DNA from: PWXP01 sp040772845
Lineage (GTDB): Bacteria > Planctomycetota > Planctomycetia > Pirellulales > Thermoguttaceae
Assembly (NCBI GenBank): GCA_040772845.1
Contig: JAXGXG010000001.1
Coordinates: forward strand, 1,426,001 to 1,490,000
Direction: 5' to 3'
DNA: 64,000 nucleotides
Shown in pieces: positions 9,599 to 17,708 of the stretch. Under the pieces are notes generated by a model. That model did not search any database and had not been told where the DNA came from. It saw only the letters and a list, made by a program, of their open reading frames with translations. Position 1 is the stretch's first letter; every line of letters begins with the position of its first letter. Position numbers and translations under genes: made by a program.

Positions 9599-9640
9599 GT
9601 AGCTGGCCAGTCACGCATCCGGCTGGGACAAGCCCAGCGG
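9599..9640 (+). repeat. REP unit, family 1, right flank of RAYT locus
   Basis: It starts GTAGCTGGCCAGTCACGC and continues into a CCGGCTGGG/CCCAGCGG hairpin, a near copy of the unit at 7344-7384 in inverted orientation. It lies 70 bases upstream of the RAYT start codon. Confidence 0.85.
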
Positions 9641-9683
9641 GGAAGATGCGGAATGGACGCGCGGCGCTGCATAAACTTCGTCT

Positions 9684-10097
9684 TCATTGCAGGACCGACG
9701 CCAACCAACGCCAAGCATAATAGACCACAAACCCAAGCAACACGCCCCTGGCAAGCAGACTGATCGCCGAGAGACGCAGCCTGCCCCGTTCTCGATTTAC
9801 CGGAAATGGCAATTCGCCTCGCCAATACCGACTGCCGCTCAGCCCAAAATGATAGGTTTTCTCATCGGTTCGGACCGAAAGCACATAGCCAGGGATGCGC
9901 AGAATCGGAGACCGGAACGACGTCAATACGGCGTCGCGAATCTGATCGTAGGGAACGGTCCAGTTGCCGCATTCGAGGCGATCACTATAGAGGCGCAGCT
10001 TCGCTCGTCGCGCGGCAATCCACCGCGGACCGCACCGCAACTGGTCGCCCTCGGCAATTACGGCCTTCGTCATGCAGGTGTGAACGGGCTGCTCCAC
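9684..10097 (-). CDS. Hypothetical small membrane protein downstream of proS
   Basis: I do not recognise this 137-aa protein. It has a soluble, beta-rich N-terminal part (IAARRAKLRLYSDRLECGNW, then VPYDQIRDAVL), a middle containing GYVLSVRTDEKTYHFGLSG that resembles a PH-like (bacterial pleckstrin-like) strand pattern, and one C-terminal hydrophobic helix (ISLLARGVLLGFVVYYAW). The proposed GTG start at 10097 directly follows the proS stop codon and has GAGGGGGA upstream, so translation is probably coupled to proS. An ATG at 10073 is an alternative. Confidence 0.65.
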   Translation of the reverse strand: MEQPVHTCMTKAVIAEGDQLRCGPRWIAARRAKLRLYSDRLECGNWTVPYDQIRDAVLTSFRSPILRIPGYVLSVRTDEKTYHFGLSGSRYWRGELPFPVNRERGRLRLSAISLLARGVLLGFVVYYAWRWLASVLQ

Positions 10098-11867
10098 CTA
10101 ATCCCCCTCGCCATTCCTCGCCGCGAGGAAGCGGGCATTGTCGGTGCGTTCTTGGGCAATCCATTCGGCGATGGTCGCGGCGGCGCCGTCGATGGGCAAC
10201 ATGGACGCCTGCTTCTCCCAACGCCACTTGACCTCCAGATTCCCTTCCTTCAGCCCACGGGGCCCAATCACAATGCGCAGCGGAATACCGATCAGGTCGG
10301 CATCGTTGAACTTCACACCGGCACGCGCGTCGCGATCGTCGACCAGCACCTCGACGCCGGCCGCCTGCAAATCGGCATAGAGTCGTTCAACCGCCTGGCT
10401 GGTCGCCTCGTCGTCGGCCTTCATGGGCGCCAGCAGCACCTCGTACGGAGCGATGGCTACGGGCCAGACGATCCCGTGTTCGTCGTGGCGTGTTTCGATC
10501 AGGCCGGCCAGAATACGGTTGATGCCGATGCCGTAGCAGCCCATGATGATCGTCTGCTGCTGCTCCGCATGGTCGAGGAACTTCGCGCCCAAGGCCGCAG
10601 AGTACTTCGTTCCCAGCTTGAAGACGTGGCCACCCTCGATCGCGTGACGCTCGGCCATTGTGCCGGAGCATCGCGGGCAAGGATCGCCGTCCCGGGCGTT
10701 TCGCAAATCGCCGTACTTGTCAGGCGTGAAGTCGCGCCCCGGGTTGACGTTTACCAGGTGTGCGTCGGCCTCGTTCGCGCCCGTAGCAGCGTTGACCATG
10801 ATCTTCACACTGTTGTCGGCGTAGATGGGCAGCTTGCCGGCAAGTCCCACGGGACCGGCGAAACCGACCGGGGCGCCGGTCACCTTTTCGATGACCTCGG
10901 GCGAGGCCAGCGCGATTTCGGTCGCCTCGGCCGCGCGGCGAATCTTCCCCTCGTTCGCCTCGTGGTCGCCGCGGACCAGCACGGCAATCGGCTTGCCGTC
11001 GGCCTCGTAAATGAGCGTCTTGATCAGCTTGTTCGGCTTGATCTTCAAGAACGTACTCACCTGCTCGATGGTGCTCGCGCCGGGCGTAGCCAGCTTGGCC
11101 AGTTCCTTCTCCGGGGTATCGGGCCGCGTACAGTCGCGCGAGGGGACTTCGGCCCGCTCCTGGTTGGCCGCGTAGCCGCACTTGCGGCAGTGGAGCACGG
11201 TATCTTCCCCGTTTTCGGCCGGGATCATGAACTCGTGACTCGCATCGCCCCCGATCGGCCCGCTTTCGGCCTCGACCGGCAGGTATTCCAACCCGCATCG
11301 TTCAAAAATGCGGCAGTAGGCGGCGTACATCTTCTCGTAGGTCTCGTTGAGCGATTCCAACGACGGATTGAAACTGTACGCATCTTTCATCAGGAATTCG
11401 CTGGTCCGCATCACGCCGAACCGGGGCCGTTCCTCGTTACGGAACTTCGTCTGAATCTGGTACAGGGTGACCGGAAGCTGCCGGTAGCTGGAAATGCGGT
11501 GGGCGACCAGATCGGTCACCACCTCCTCGTGGGTGGGCCCGAGGGCAAGCTGGACCTTTCGGCCTGCCCGCTGCACGGCAAACTTGATCAGCACGTCGCC
11601 GAACGCCTCGACCCGCCCGGTCCGCTCCCAAAGCGACAGGGGCGAAAGGGCCGGCATGAGCAGCTCCACTGCCCCGGCCGCGTCCATCTCCTGCCGAACG
11701 ATCCGCTCCGCCTTCTTCAGCGACCGCAAACCCAACGGCAGGTACGTATACGCTCCGGCCATCACCTGGTTGATCATGCCGGCGCGCAGCATGAGTTGAT
11801 GGCTCGGGATTTCCGCCCCCTCGGGCGTTTCTTTCATGGTGGGAATGAACGAACGGGTCCAGAACAT
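10098..11867 (-). CDS. proS: Prolyl-tRNA synthetase, bacterial type
   Basis: This class II synthetase of 589 aa charges tRNA-Pro. The N terminus (MFWTRSFIPTMKETP) and LMLRAGMINQVMAGAYTYLP match the bacterial long form, with the inserted editing domain in the middle and the His/anticodon-binding domain at the C terminus (YGIGINRILAGLIE, then EVLLAPM). Length fits the full-length editing-competent form. The likely promoter overlaps a 62-bp direct repeat at its 5' side. Confidence 0.96.
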   Translation of the reverse strand: MFWTRSFIPTMKETPEGAEIPSHQLMLRAGMINQVMAGAYTYLPLGLRSLKKAERIVRQEMDAAGAVELLMPALSPLSLWERTGRVEAFGDVLIKFAVQRAGRKVQLALGPTHEEVVTDLVAHRISSYRQLPVTLYQIQTKFRNEERPRFGVMRTSEFLMKDAYSFNPSLESLNETYEKMYAAYCRIFERCGLEYLPVEAESGPIGGDASHEFMIPAENGEDTVLHCRKCGYAANQERAEVPSRDCTRPDTPEKELAKLATPGASTIEQVSTFLKIKPNKLIKTLIYEADGKPIAVLVRGDHEANEGKIRRAAEATEIALASPEVIEKVTGAPVGFAGPVGLAGKLPIYADNSVKIMVNAATGANEADAHLVNVNPGRDFTPDKYGDLRNARDGDPCPRCSGTMAERHAIEGGHVFKLGTKYSAALGAKFLDHAEQQQTIIMGCYGIGINRILAGLIETRHDEHGIVWPVAIAPYEVLLAPMKADDEATSQAVERLYADLQAAGVEVLVDDRDARAGVKFNDADLIGIPLRIVIGPRGLKEGNLEVKWRWEKQASMLPIDGAAATIAEWIAQERTDNARFLAARNGEGD

Positions 11868-11955
11868 GGGTATTGGCAGTCTGTCGGAGTGAGATCAATG
11901 GGCCAAGACACCGGGGGGCACACCCCCGCAGTGTTCGCCGGCGGCGAAAAGGCGT

Positions 11956-11985
11956 ATTCTAGCCGAAACCCCCTGCCTCCGGCAA
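11956..11985 (-). promoter_or_regulatory. Candidate proS promoter
   Basis: On the minus strand a TTGCCG box (11980-11985) and a TAGAAT box (11956-11961) are separated by 18 bases, about 90 bases upstream of proS. The -35 box lies within direct repeat A. Inferred from sigma70-like consensus only. Confidence 0.4.
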
Positions 11986-12030
11986 CCCGGGGGGGGTACC
12001 GGGCACTTGGTTGACCGCTACAGAATCGGC
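11969..12030 (+). repeat. 62-bp direct repeat A flanking the R-M island
   Basis: It matches 14555-14614 except for the length of a central G-run (8 versus 6). The sequence includes TGCCTCCGGCAACCCGG and ACTTGGTTGACCGCTACAG. The two copies bracket the XRE-restriction-methylase cassette in the same orientation. Confidence 0.9.
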
Positions 12031-12185
12031 CCCCTTTGGATGGAACATGGCTCGACGACAGAAGGAGAAGAAGCACCCGGCGGCTGGCATCGATTGCCGC
12101 GTGCCATCATGCGACAAACCAGGCACGGCCAATCCCGCCCGCCGACCATATGCCCCGAACGTGCCCAACCTTGCCCGAACCGCCA

Positions 12186-12461
12186 CTATCGGTGGACTTG
12201 ATCCAACTCGTAACCCAAAACGCTTGCCAGCCGATCCATCACGTCGCTGCGAAGCGTGCGTTCTCCCGTCAGGAAGTCATCGAGCATGGCAGGAGTGATG
12301 GCTGCGCGTGCCGCGAGTTCTGCCAGCGAAAGATCGCTGGCGTGGATGGCACGGCGCAATTCGCCACTCAACGTGCGCTCGTCTCGTGCGTCTTTGCGCA
12401 TCTGATCGCGCCGGCCACCCAAGTCCAGGAATCGTGCCAGAACCGCTTGCAGCGACCTCAT
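12186..12461 (-). CDS. XRE-like helix-turn-helix regulator of the R-M island
   Basis: A small DNA-binding protein. The C-terminal part (LSLAELAARAAITPAML, then DDFLTGERTLRSDVMDRLA) is a Cro/C1-type helix-turn-helix. The start is uncertain: ATG at 12461 gives 91 aa, ATG at 12401 gives 71 aa, the size of a typical R-M controller protein. It is transcribed divergently from the restriction gene (ATG 12559), the position expected for a controller. Direct control of the nuclease is inferred. Confidence 0.65.
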   Translation of the reverse strand: MRSLQAVLARFLDLGGRRDQMRKDARDERTLSGELRRAIHASDLSLAELAARAAITPAMLDDFLTGERTLRSDVMDRLASVLGYELDQVHR

Positions 12462-12558
12462 GGACGGGCTAAAATCACGTTCCGGAAGCAGCCTTTCCGA
12501 GAAGGGCGATCGAGGCGAAGTAACACGTTGGCTACGTGAAAAGAAGGACCTGAACAAC

Positions 12559-13695
12559 ATGGCGTACGAATCAGTTGATGCCCTGCAACGAGCACTGACC
12601 CGCGATGTGTTTCACTATGCGAAAGACGCGAAGAAGGCAGCTGGCCGGGCTCTCGGAACACTGGTCGAAATCATCACGTTCTACCTCATCAAGGGTTGGG
12701 GCTACGAGAAGTACACGGCAATCGAGCGCCGCTTGCCCGAATACGCAAATCCCGAAATAACGCACAACGTAGAATTCAGCCTTCATCCCTCAGAAGAAAT
12801 CAAGTCGGTCAAGATCGACAAGACGAAACTTCCTTTGACGCCAAAGAAAATTTTCCAACTCCTTGACGATCCGGACTGGACCGTTGACGACTCCAAGTCC
12901 ACTCAGCTCCTCTCTTCCGACGAGACCCTTCGCAATGCGTGTACGCTTCACGAAGACGATTCACGAATCATCGTTGCCTATCTCGGCAATGCTACTCCGA
13001 CCGCCTACCGCTTGACAGTCAACCGGCTGACGTCCCATCCGTTCGCCGTGCTTGAGTGCAAACGCGTCGGCGTGGAGGAGGGGGTAAAGAAGGGCCCGCA
13101 GACAATTGAAAAGGCAAAGCAGGGGGCGTACGTCGCACGGGCAGTATCTTCCCTTCAGAAGATCAGGATGAGTGACGGTTCAGTCTACGGCATATTGCAT
13201 CTCGATAGCGGTGAACTCCGGTACGAGCCATACGAAGACTTCCTTCGATGCGTGGTTGCGTCCGACGACGCTTCCCTTCTTCGCGATTTTACCTTGACCG
13301 TAGGCGTTGTGAGCAATCACGGTAACTGGTTCACTTCGGACGACCACAACAAAGAACTTAAGGTACTTGCCCAGTCATACGACTGGCTTCTTTTCCTCAC
13401 GGACGCCGGTCTATCTGATTTCGTTGAATCCCTCCTGGTCAAACCGGCAAAGAAGTACCGCCCCATCCGAGACGCATTTGTCAACAGTTACACAGGCAAA
13501 CGCGGCGAAAACAGATTTACGAAGGTTAAGATCGCCCTCACGGCGGATCTTGCTTTGCAGGAGTATTTCAGATCGAACACCAGCAAGGTCGAGAGCTGGT
13601 TCAATGTGATCTCCCCTGCGGGCCGTTCAGTCCTGGAGTTGAAACGGGAACTCGCTCTGCTTGTCGGAAAGAACTGGAAGGAGATTTTGAAGTGA
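12559..13695 (+). CDS. Putative type II restriction endonuclease
   Basis: A 378-aa protein I read as the nuclease of a restriction-modification pair. The key signal is PFAVLECKRVGVEEG, an E-C-K version of the PD-(D/E)xK core, followed by a helical GPQTIEKAKQGAYVARAVS. The upstream DDSRI segment may hold the preceding acidic residue. The C-terminal half is charged and unlike helicases, so a type II rather than type I enzyme is likely. AAGGA lies about nine bases before the ATG. The gene overlaps the methyltransferase start by four bases (GTGA). Target sequence and family are not known to me. Confidence 0.65.
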   Translation: MAYESVDALQRALTRDVFHYAKDAKKAAGRALGTLVEIITFYLIKGWGYEKYTAIERRLPEYANPEITHNVEFSLHPSEEIKSVKIDKTKLPLTPKKIFQLLDDPDWTVDDSKSTQLLSSDETLRNACTLHEDDSRIIVAYLGNATPTAYRLTVNRLTSHPFAVLECKRVGVEEGVKKGPQTIEKAKQGAYVARAVSSLQKIRMSDGSVYGILHLDSGELRYEPYEDFLRCVVASDDASLLRDFTLTVGVVSNHGNWFTSDDHNKELKVLAQSYDWLLFLTDAGLSDFVESLLVKPAKKYRPIRDAFVNSYTGKRGENRFTKVKIALTADLALQEYFRSNTSKVESWFNVISPAGRSVLELKRELALLVGKNWKEILK

Positions 13696-14288
13696 CCGCC
13701 GGTCGGACAGTCAACTCACAAAGCGTGAACTGGTGCACACCTGCGAAGTACGTTGATGCGGTGCGCAAGGTGTTTGGTGGGCGCATTGCACTCGATCCGT
13801 GCTCCAACGAATGGTCCATCGTCAACGCAGAGACGGAATACCGTCTTCCCGAAGACGACGGCCTACGGAAGTCGTGGGACTTCCCAACGATTTATGTCAA
13901 TCCACCGTATGGTTCAGACAAAGAGCGTGGCACCAGGATTAAGCACTGGCTCTACAAGTGTGCGTACGCACACAAGCACCACAAATCACAAGTGCTGGCA
14001 TTGGTGCCTGTGGCTACCAATACCAGCCACTGGAAGGAGTATGTGTGGGGGCGAGCAACTGCTGTGTGCTTTCTCTACGATACGAGACTGCGGTTCTTGG
14101 TTGATGGCAAGGATGAAGGCAAGGGTGCCCCGATGTCCTGCGCGATGATCTACTGGAACACGAACATCGACACTTTCCTGAAAGTGTTTAACGAATTCGG
14201 AGCAGTTGTCGATCTCCGCCCCCTTCAAGGAAGAACCATCGGAAAGACGAACAGGCTCCATCAGCCCAAGCTCTTTGATGACATATAG
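13692..14288 (+). CDS. DNA N6-adenine methyltransferase, phage Dam type
   Basis: A 198-aa adenine methyltransferase with catalytic motif NPPYG near residue 75 and a short N terminus (NWCTPAKYVDAVRKVFGG, IALDPCSNEWSIVNAETEY) typical of phage-type DNA N-6-adenine methyltransferases. The start is a GTG that overlaps the nuclease stop codon. The pair is most simply the protective methylase of the restriction enzyme. Such methylases are usually orphan phage genes, so pairing with a nuclease is unusual. Confidence 0.85.
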   Translation: MTAGRTVNSQSVNWCTPAKYVDAVRKVFGGRIALDPCSNEWSIVNAETEYRLPEDDGLRKSWDFPTIYVNPPYGSDKERGTRIKHWLYKCAYAHKHHKSQVLALVPVATNTSHWKEYVWGRATAVCFLYDTRLRFLVDGKDEGKGAPMSCAMIYWNTNIDTFLKVFNEFGAVVDLRPLQGRTIGKTNRLHQPKLFDDI

Positions 14289-14315
14289 GGCCAACAATCC
14301 GCTGTACCATACTGC

Positions 14316-14540
14316 TTACAACCGCGGGATATTGCCGACTCGCACCGTGCCCTCGACACCCAGGCTCAGCGTCAGGCCGTCCTTCCGGTCGAGTACTGAA
14401 GCCGCCGTCCCGTCGAACGCCAACTCGCCGACGGAGTCTTCCGTCCGCTTTTCGGCAAGAAAAACGGTGTCGGAGCCGAAGTCACCTACAATGCGCAGAA
14501 TATACTCTTCGCCCAGTGCCTCGAAACGGGCCGGCGCCAA
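14316..14540 (-). pseudogene. Unrecognised N-terminally truncated gene fragment
   Basis: A 74-codon minus-strand frame with protein-like composition (EEYILRIVGDFGSDTVFLAE, then LSLGVEGTVRVG) begins at a TTG only two codons after a stop codon, about 15 bases from direct repeat B. It looks like the C-terminal tail of a larger protein cut off at the island border. I cannot name a family. Confidence 0.35.
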
Positions 14541-14554
14541 CTGGTTTCAGTCGC

Positions 14555-14614
14555 CCCCCTGCCTCCGGCAACCCGGGGGGTACCGGGCACTTGGTTGACC
14601 GCTACAGAATCGGC
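14555..14614 (+). repeat. 60-bp direct repeat B flanking the R-M island
   Basis: It is the second copy of the repeat at 11969-12030, identical apart from a G-run of six instead of eight. It marks the right border of the island. Confidence 0.9.
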
Positions 14615-14714
14615 TCTTCTTGCATAATTGGTGCTCTCGGGGTAGCCTCAATGAAGAGAAGATCGGAATCTACGGACAAGCATTCCGCCTCTCGCCACGT
14701 TAGGAGTAGCAATC

Positions 14715-15029
14715 ATGTCTCAGACCTTGCCGGCCCACATCCGACTGGACGATGAGGGGGTTGCGTGGCTTGACGATTCGAATGTCAAGGTCATCGAAGT
14801 CGCATTGGACAAGATCGCACACGGTTACAGTCCCGAAGACATCTACCAGCAGCACGGCGGGTATTTGTCGATGGCCCAGATTCACGTGGCATGGACGCAC
14901 TACTACGACAACCAGGCAGCGTTTGACGCAGAGATCCAGCAGCAGTACGAAGAATATGAGCGACTCCGCAAGGAGACGATGGATTCTCCCGGGCGGCAGA
15001 AACTGCGCGGCTTGGGGAAACTGCCGTGA
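14715..15029 (+). CDS. DUF433 antitoxin-like protein
   Basis: A 104-aa DUF433 protein, a winged-helix-like family often found as the antitoxin partner of DUF5615 PIN-like proteins. Family patterns are IRLDDEGVAWLDDSNVKVIE and YSPEDIYQQHGGYLSMAQIH. Its stop codon overlaps the GTG start of the next short gene, as in intact pairs. AGGAG sits about ten bases before the ATG. Confidence 0.85.
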   Translation: MSQTLPAHIRLDDEGVAWLDDSNVKVIEVALDKIAHGYSPEDIYQQHGGYLSMAQIHVAWTHYYDNQAAFDAEIQQQYEEYERLRKETMDSPGRQKLRGLGKLP

Positions 15030-15169
15030 GTGTCAAGTTGTACATGGACGTGCACGTGAAACGGGCCGTTGTCGATGGCCTTAAGCAACGAGGTGTTGAT
15101 GTACACAACGTCCAGCCCTACGTTGCACCGGAGCACATTGCGGCCATGTTTCAGGCATTAGATGCCTGA
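15026..15169 (+). pseudogene. Truncated DUF5615-like (PIN-like) partner of the DUF433 protein
   Basis: A 47-aa frame starting at GTG 15026 with MSVKLYMDVHVKRAVVDGL and KQRGVDV, the usual beginning of DUF5615 proteins with the first acidic residue of the PIN-like site. Intact relatives are about 110-120 aa; here the frame stops after QPYVAPEHIAAMFQALDA, so most of the nuclease-like domain is missing. The toxin is probably dead, leaving an orphan antitoxin-like gene. Confidence 0.6.
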
Positions 15170-15182
15170 CGGCTCGCTACGC

Positions 15183-16298
15183 TCACCCCAACGTAAACTC
15201 CGGCAGCCGTACGATCGCGCCTCCCTGCATGGCCGACTGGTGGGCACAGATGCCGGTGCAGGTCCAGTTGGCTGCCTGCACGGCGTTGGGCCAGGGATCG
15301 CGGTCCTCTGCCAATGCGCTCAGGAACTCGTTAACCAGGTGTGGATGCGATCCGCCATGCCCAGCGCCCTGAATGAACGACAGATGGGCCGCGTCCTGAA
15401 TGGTGCTGGTGAACGGGCGGATTTCTTCGGGCAGCAGATGGGCGAAATCGGGGACGGTCACACGCTGGGGAATTTCCGGCTCGGGCTTCTTCGCCGTGTG
15501 GATAACGTGCTCCTCCCCTTCGACCAGGGCCCACTCGAAACTCTTCTTCGTACCATACACGTCGAACGATTCGCGATACTGCCGCGCCGTGTCGAACAGG
15601 AACCGCCAGATATGGGCAGCGATGTCCGAGTCCTTGATCTTGATGTGACACGATTCCACAGCGTACGGATTGCCTGACTTCTCGGCCAGCCGATCGTTGA
15701 TCGTACCCGAACCGAAGCAGGAAACGTACTCGGCCAACCCGTTGACCAGCCCCAACACAGGCGAGACGACATGCGTGGCGTAGTGCATGGGGATCATCCG
15801 CTCCCAGTATTCCGGCCAGCCCTCCATATCCTGCGGGTGCGAGGCCGCCATGTACTGCACCTTGCCCAACTCGCCCCGTTCGTACAGGTCCTTAATGAAC
15901 AGGAACTCGCGGCTGTAGACGACCGTTTCGGCCATCATGTACTTCAGCCCGGTCGAGCGGACCAGGGCGACAATCTGCTCGCAATCCTCGATGGTCGTCG
16001 CCATGGGCACGGTGCACATGACATGCTTGCCGGCCCTGAGCGCAGCAAGCGACATCCAGGCATGGTCGGGAATGGGCGAGTTGATGTGGACACAGTCGAC
16101 CTCGGGGTCGGCCAATACGTCCTCGAAGTTGGCATAGCGCCGCTCGATACCGAAGGCTTCGCCTATCCGGTTCAGCTCCGTCGGATTCCGGCGGCATACG
16201 GCATGCATATTCGCCCGAGGATGCGCCTGGTAGATCGGAATGAACTCCGCCCCGAAACCGAGCCCGACAATGGCTACCTTCTGTTGCTTCTCGGCCAT
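15183..16298 (-). CDS. Gfo/Idh/MocA family oxidoreductase (cytosolic)
   Basis: An NAD(P)-dependent dehydrogenase-like protein of 371 aa. The Rossmann motif GLGFGAEF lies near the N terminus; NSPIPDHAWMSLAALRAGK and HVMCTVPMATT form the substrate-site region, where the usual catalytic Lys of EKP is replaced by V-P-M. That substitution may alter or abolish catalysis. It is the second gene of an operon, 27 bases after the Tat-exported paralogue, and probably acts on a sugar or inositol derivative. The ATG at 16298 has GGAG upstream. Confidence 0.9.
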   Translation of the reverse strand: MAEKQQKVAIVGLGFGAEFIPIYQAHPRANMHAVCRRNPTELNRIGEAFGIERRYANFEDVLADPEVDCVHINSPIPDHAWMSLAALRAGKHVMCTVPMATTIEDCEQIVALVRSTGLKYMMAETVVYSREFLFIKDLYERGELGKVQYMAASHPQDMEGWPEYWERMIPMHYATHVVSPVLGLVNGLAEYVSCFGSGTINDRLAEKSGNPYAVESCHIKIKDSDIAAHIWRFLFDTARQYRESFDVYGTKKSFEWALVEGEEHVIHTAKKPEPEIPQRVTVPDFAHLLPEEIRPFTSTIQDAAHLSFIQGAGHGGSHPHLVNEFLSALAEDRDPWPNAVQAANWTCTGICAHQSAMQGGAIVRLPEFTLG

Positions 16299-16325
16299 GC
16301 TGGCATTCTCCATGAAAAAAGAGGG

Positions 16326-17708
16326 TCAAATCGTGAACGGTTCCCGTTGCGGACGGCTCACCAGGGCGCTTGCCTGCTGGTCGCTAACGAAATCCTCCCT
16401 GTCGGGGTCCCACCTGAGCTTCCGCCGCAGCAGCATGGCAATGTTGCACAGGTGGCACGAACTGACCGAACGATGATGCGTAAACACGTCGGCGATCGGT
16501 TCCTGCCGATCACGTACGCTGGCGACGAAGTTGGCCATTTGGTCCGGCGTCGCCTGATCGATCCCGCTGTTGGTACCGGCGGTTGCAGTGGAATCGGGAT
16601 CGATCGGCCGCCCTTTGTACAATCGGACAACCTCGTTGGCAAAGTGGTTGCGATCGGCCGCCGTAAGGTCTTCGATCGGCTTGCCGGTAATCCTGCCGCG
16701 GTTGACGTGGATACGGCCCAGTTCACCTTCCAGCAGGATACCATTTTCGCCGGGAATCGCAACGATGGATGAACCGTTTGCAAAGGTGAGCGTTGCTTCG
16801 AACGTGGTGGCCGTATTGAAGCCGTTGGGCAGTTTAGCGCGACCGGCGAAGAAATCGACCGGATCGACGTCGTCAGGGAAATTGGGGAACTGCCCGCGCC
16901 CTTCCGCGGCTACCGGGCCGGAATGATCGTAACCGAGTGCCCATTGTGCAATGTCCAGGTGATGCGCCCCCCAATCGGTAAGCTTGCCGCCCGAGTACTC
17001 CAGCCACCAGCGGAAACTGCCATGGCACCGCTCAGGCGTATAGGGAACGACAGGACATTGGCCCAGCCAGGTGTTCCAGTCGAGATGCTCTGGCGGGTCT
17101 GCGGCAGGAAACACGCCGCTGCCGGGACCACCGCCGATCCCGCACGTAGCCTTGATCTTCTTCCCCAGTCGGCCGCTCTGGGCGATGGCGACCGCCATCA
17201 GAAATTGGGCACTGCTTCGCTGCTGGGTTCCCACCTGGAGGATGCGTTTCGTGTCGCGTACAACCTCGCACAGTTTTTTGCCCTCGGCAATCGTGAGCGT
17301 CAAGGGCTTTTCACAGTAGACGTCCTTACCAGCTTCCATGGCATCGATCGCAACCCGAGTGTGCCAATGATCGGGCGTGCCGATAGTCACCACATCAATA
17401 TCATCGCGATCGAGCAATTTGCGATAGTCGGTATAGGGTACACACGCGCTGTTCGCAGCGAAGCGTTCAGCCCGATGCCGATCGACGTCGGCCGAGGCAA
17501 TCTTGTTGCCGTGCCTGCACGCCAGGTTTCCGACGTACGTTCCGCGTCCGCCCACGCCAATGCATCCCACGCCAAGCTTATCGTTTGCCGAGGCGGCGCC
17601 GGCCGAAGACGAAAGGACAAGGTGCGGTAGCGCAACCCCGGCCGCAGCCAGTCGACTCACGCGGCCCAGAAAACGTCGCCGGTCATTTCGGGAAGTTGGG
17701 GTATCCAT
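16326..17708 (-). CDS. Gfo/Idh/MocA oxidoreductase with twin-arginine signal
   Basis: A 460-aa dehydrogenase-like protein exported by the Tat system: RNDRRRFLGRV near residue 10 followed by a hydrophobic stretch. The Rossmann motif GCIGVGGRG, TPDHWHTRVAIDAMEAGK and CEKPLTLT (catalytic Lys in EKP) are intact. Periplasmic, cofactor-bound oxidoreductases of this type are abundant in planctomycetes and process sugars. AAGGAG lies before the ATG at 17708. The gene is divergent from the XylR-like regulator at 17956, which probably controls it. Confidence 0.92.
   Translation of the reverse strand: MDTPTSRNDRRRFLGRVSRLAAAGVALPHLVLSSSAGAASANDKLGVGCIGVGGRGTYVGNLACRHGNKIASADVDRHRAERFAANSACVPYTDYRKLLDRDDIDVVTIGTPDHWHTRVAIDAMEAGKDVYCEKPLTLTIAEGKKLCEVVRDTKRILQVGTQQRSSAQFLMAVAIAQSGRLGKKIKATCGIGGGPGSGVFPAADPPEHLDWNTWLGQCPVVPYTPERCHGSFRWWLEYSGGKLTDWGAHHLDIAQWALGYDHSGPVAAEGRGQFPNFPDDVDPVDFFAGRAKLPNGFNTATTFEATLTFANGSSIVAIPGENGILLEGELGRIHVNRGRITGKPIEDLTAADRNHFANEVVRLYKGRPIDPDSTATAGTNSGIDQATPDQMANFVASVRDRQEPIADVFTHHRSVSSCHLCNIAMLLRRKLRWDPDREDFVSDQQASALVSRPQREPFTI

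Larger units (their letters stand above)
14289..14714. other. Intergenic end of the R-M island
   Basis: Apart from the truncated minus-strand frame at 14316-14540 and direct repeat B, no feature is visible. AT content rises around 14615-14640, upstream of the DUF433 gene. Confidence 0.5.

Noticed and set aside
9687..12014. Long plus-strand open frame opposite proS
   Set aside because: Low-complexity Arg/Leu/Gly-rich translation, antisense to a clear prolyl-tRNA synthetase.
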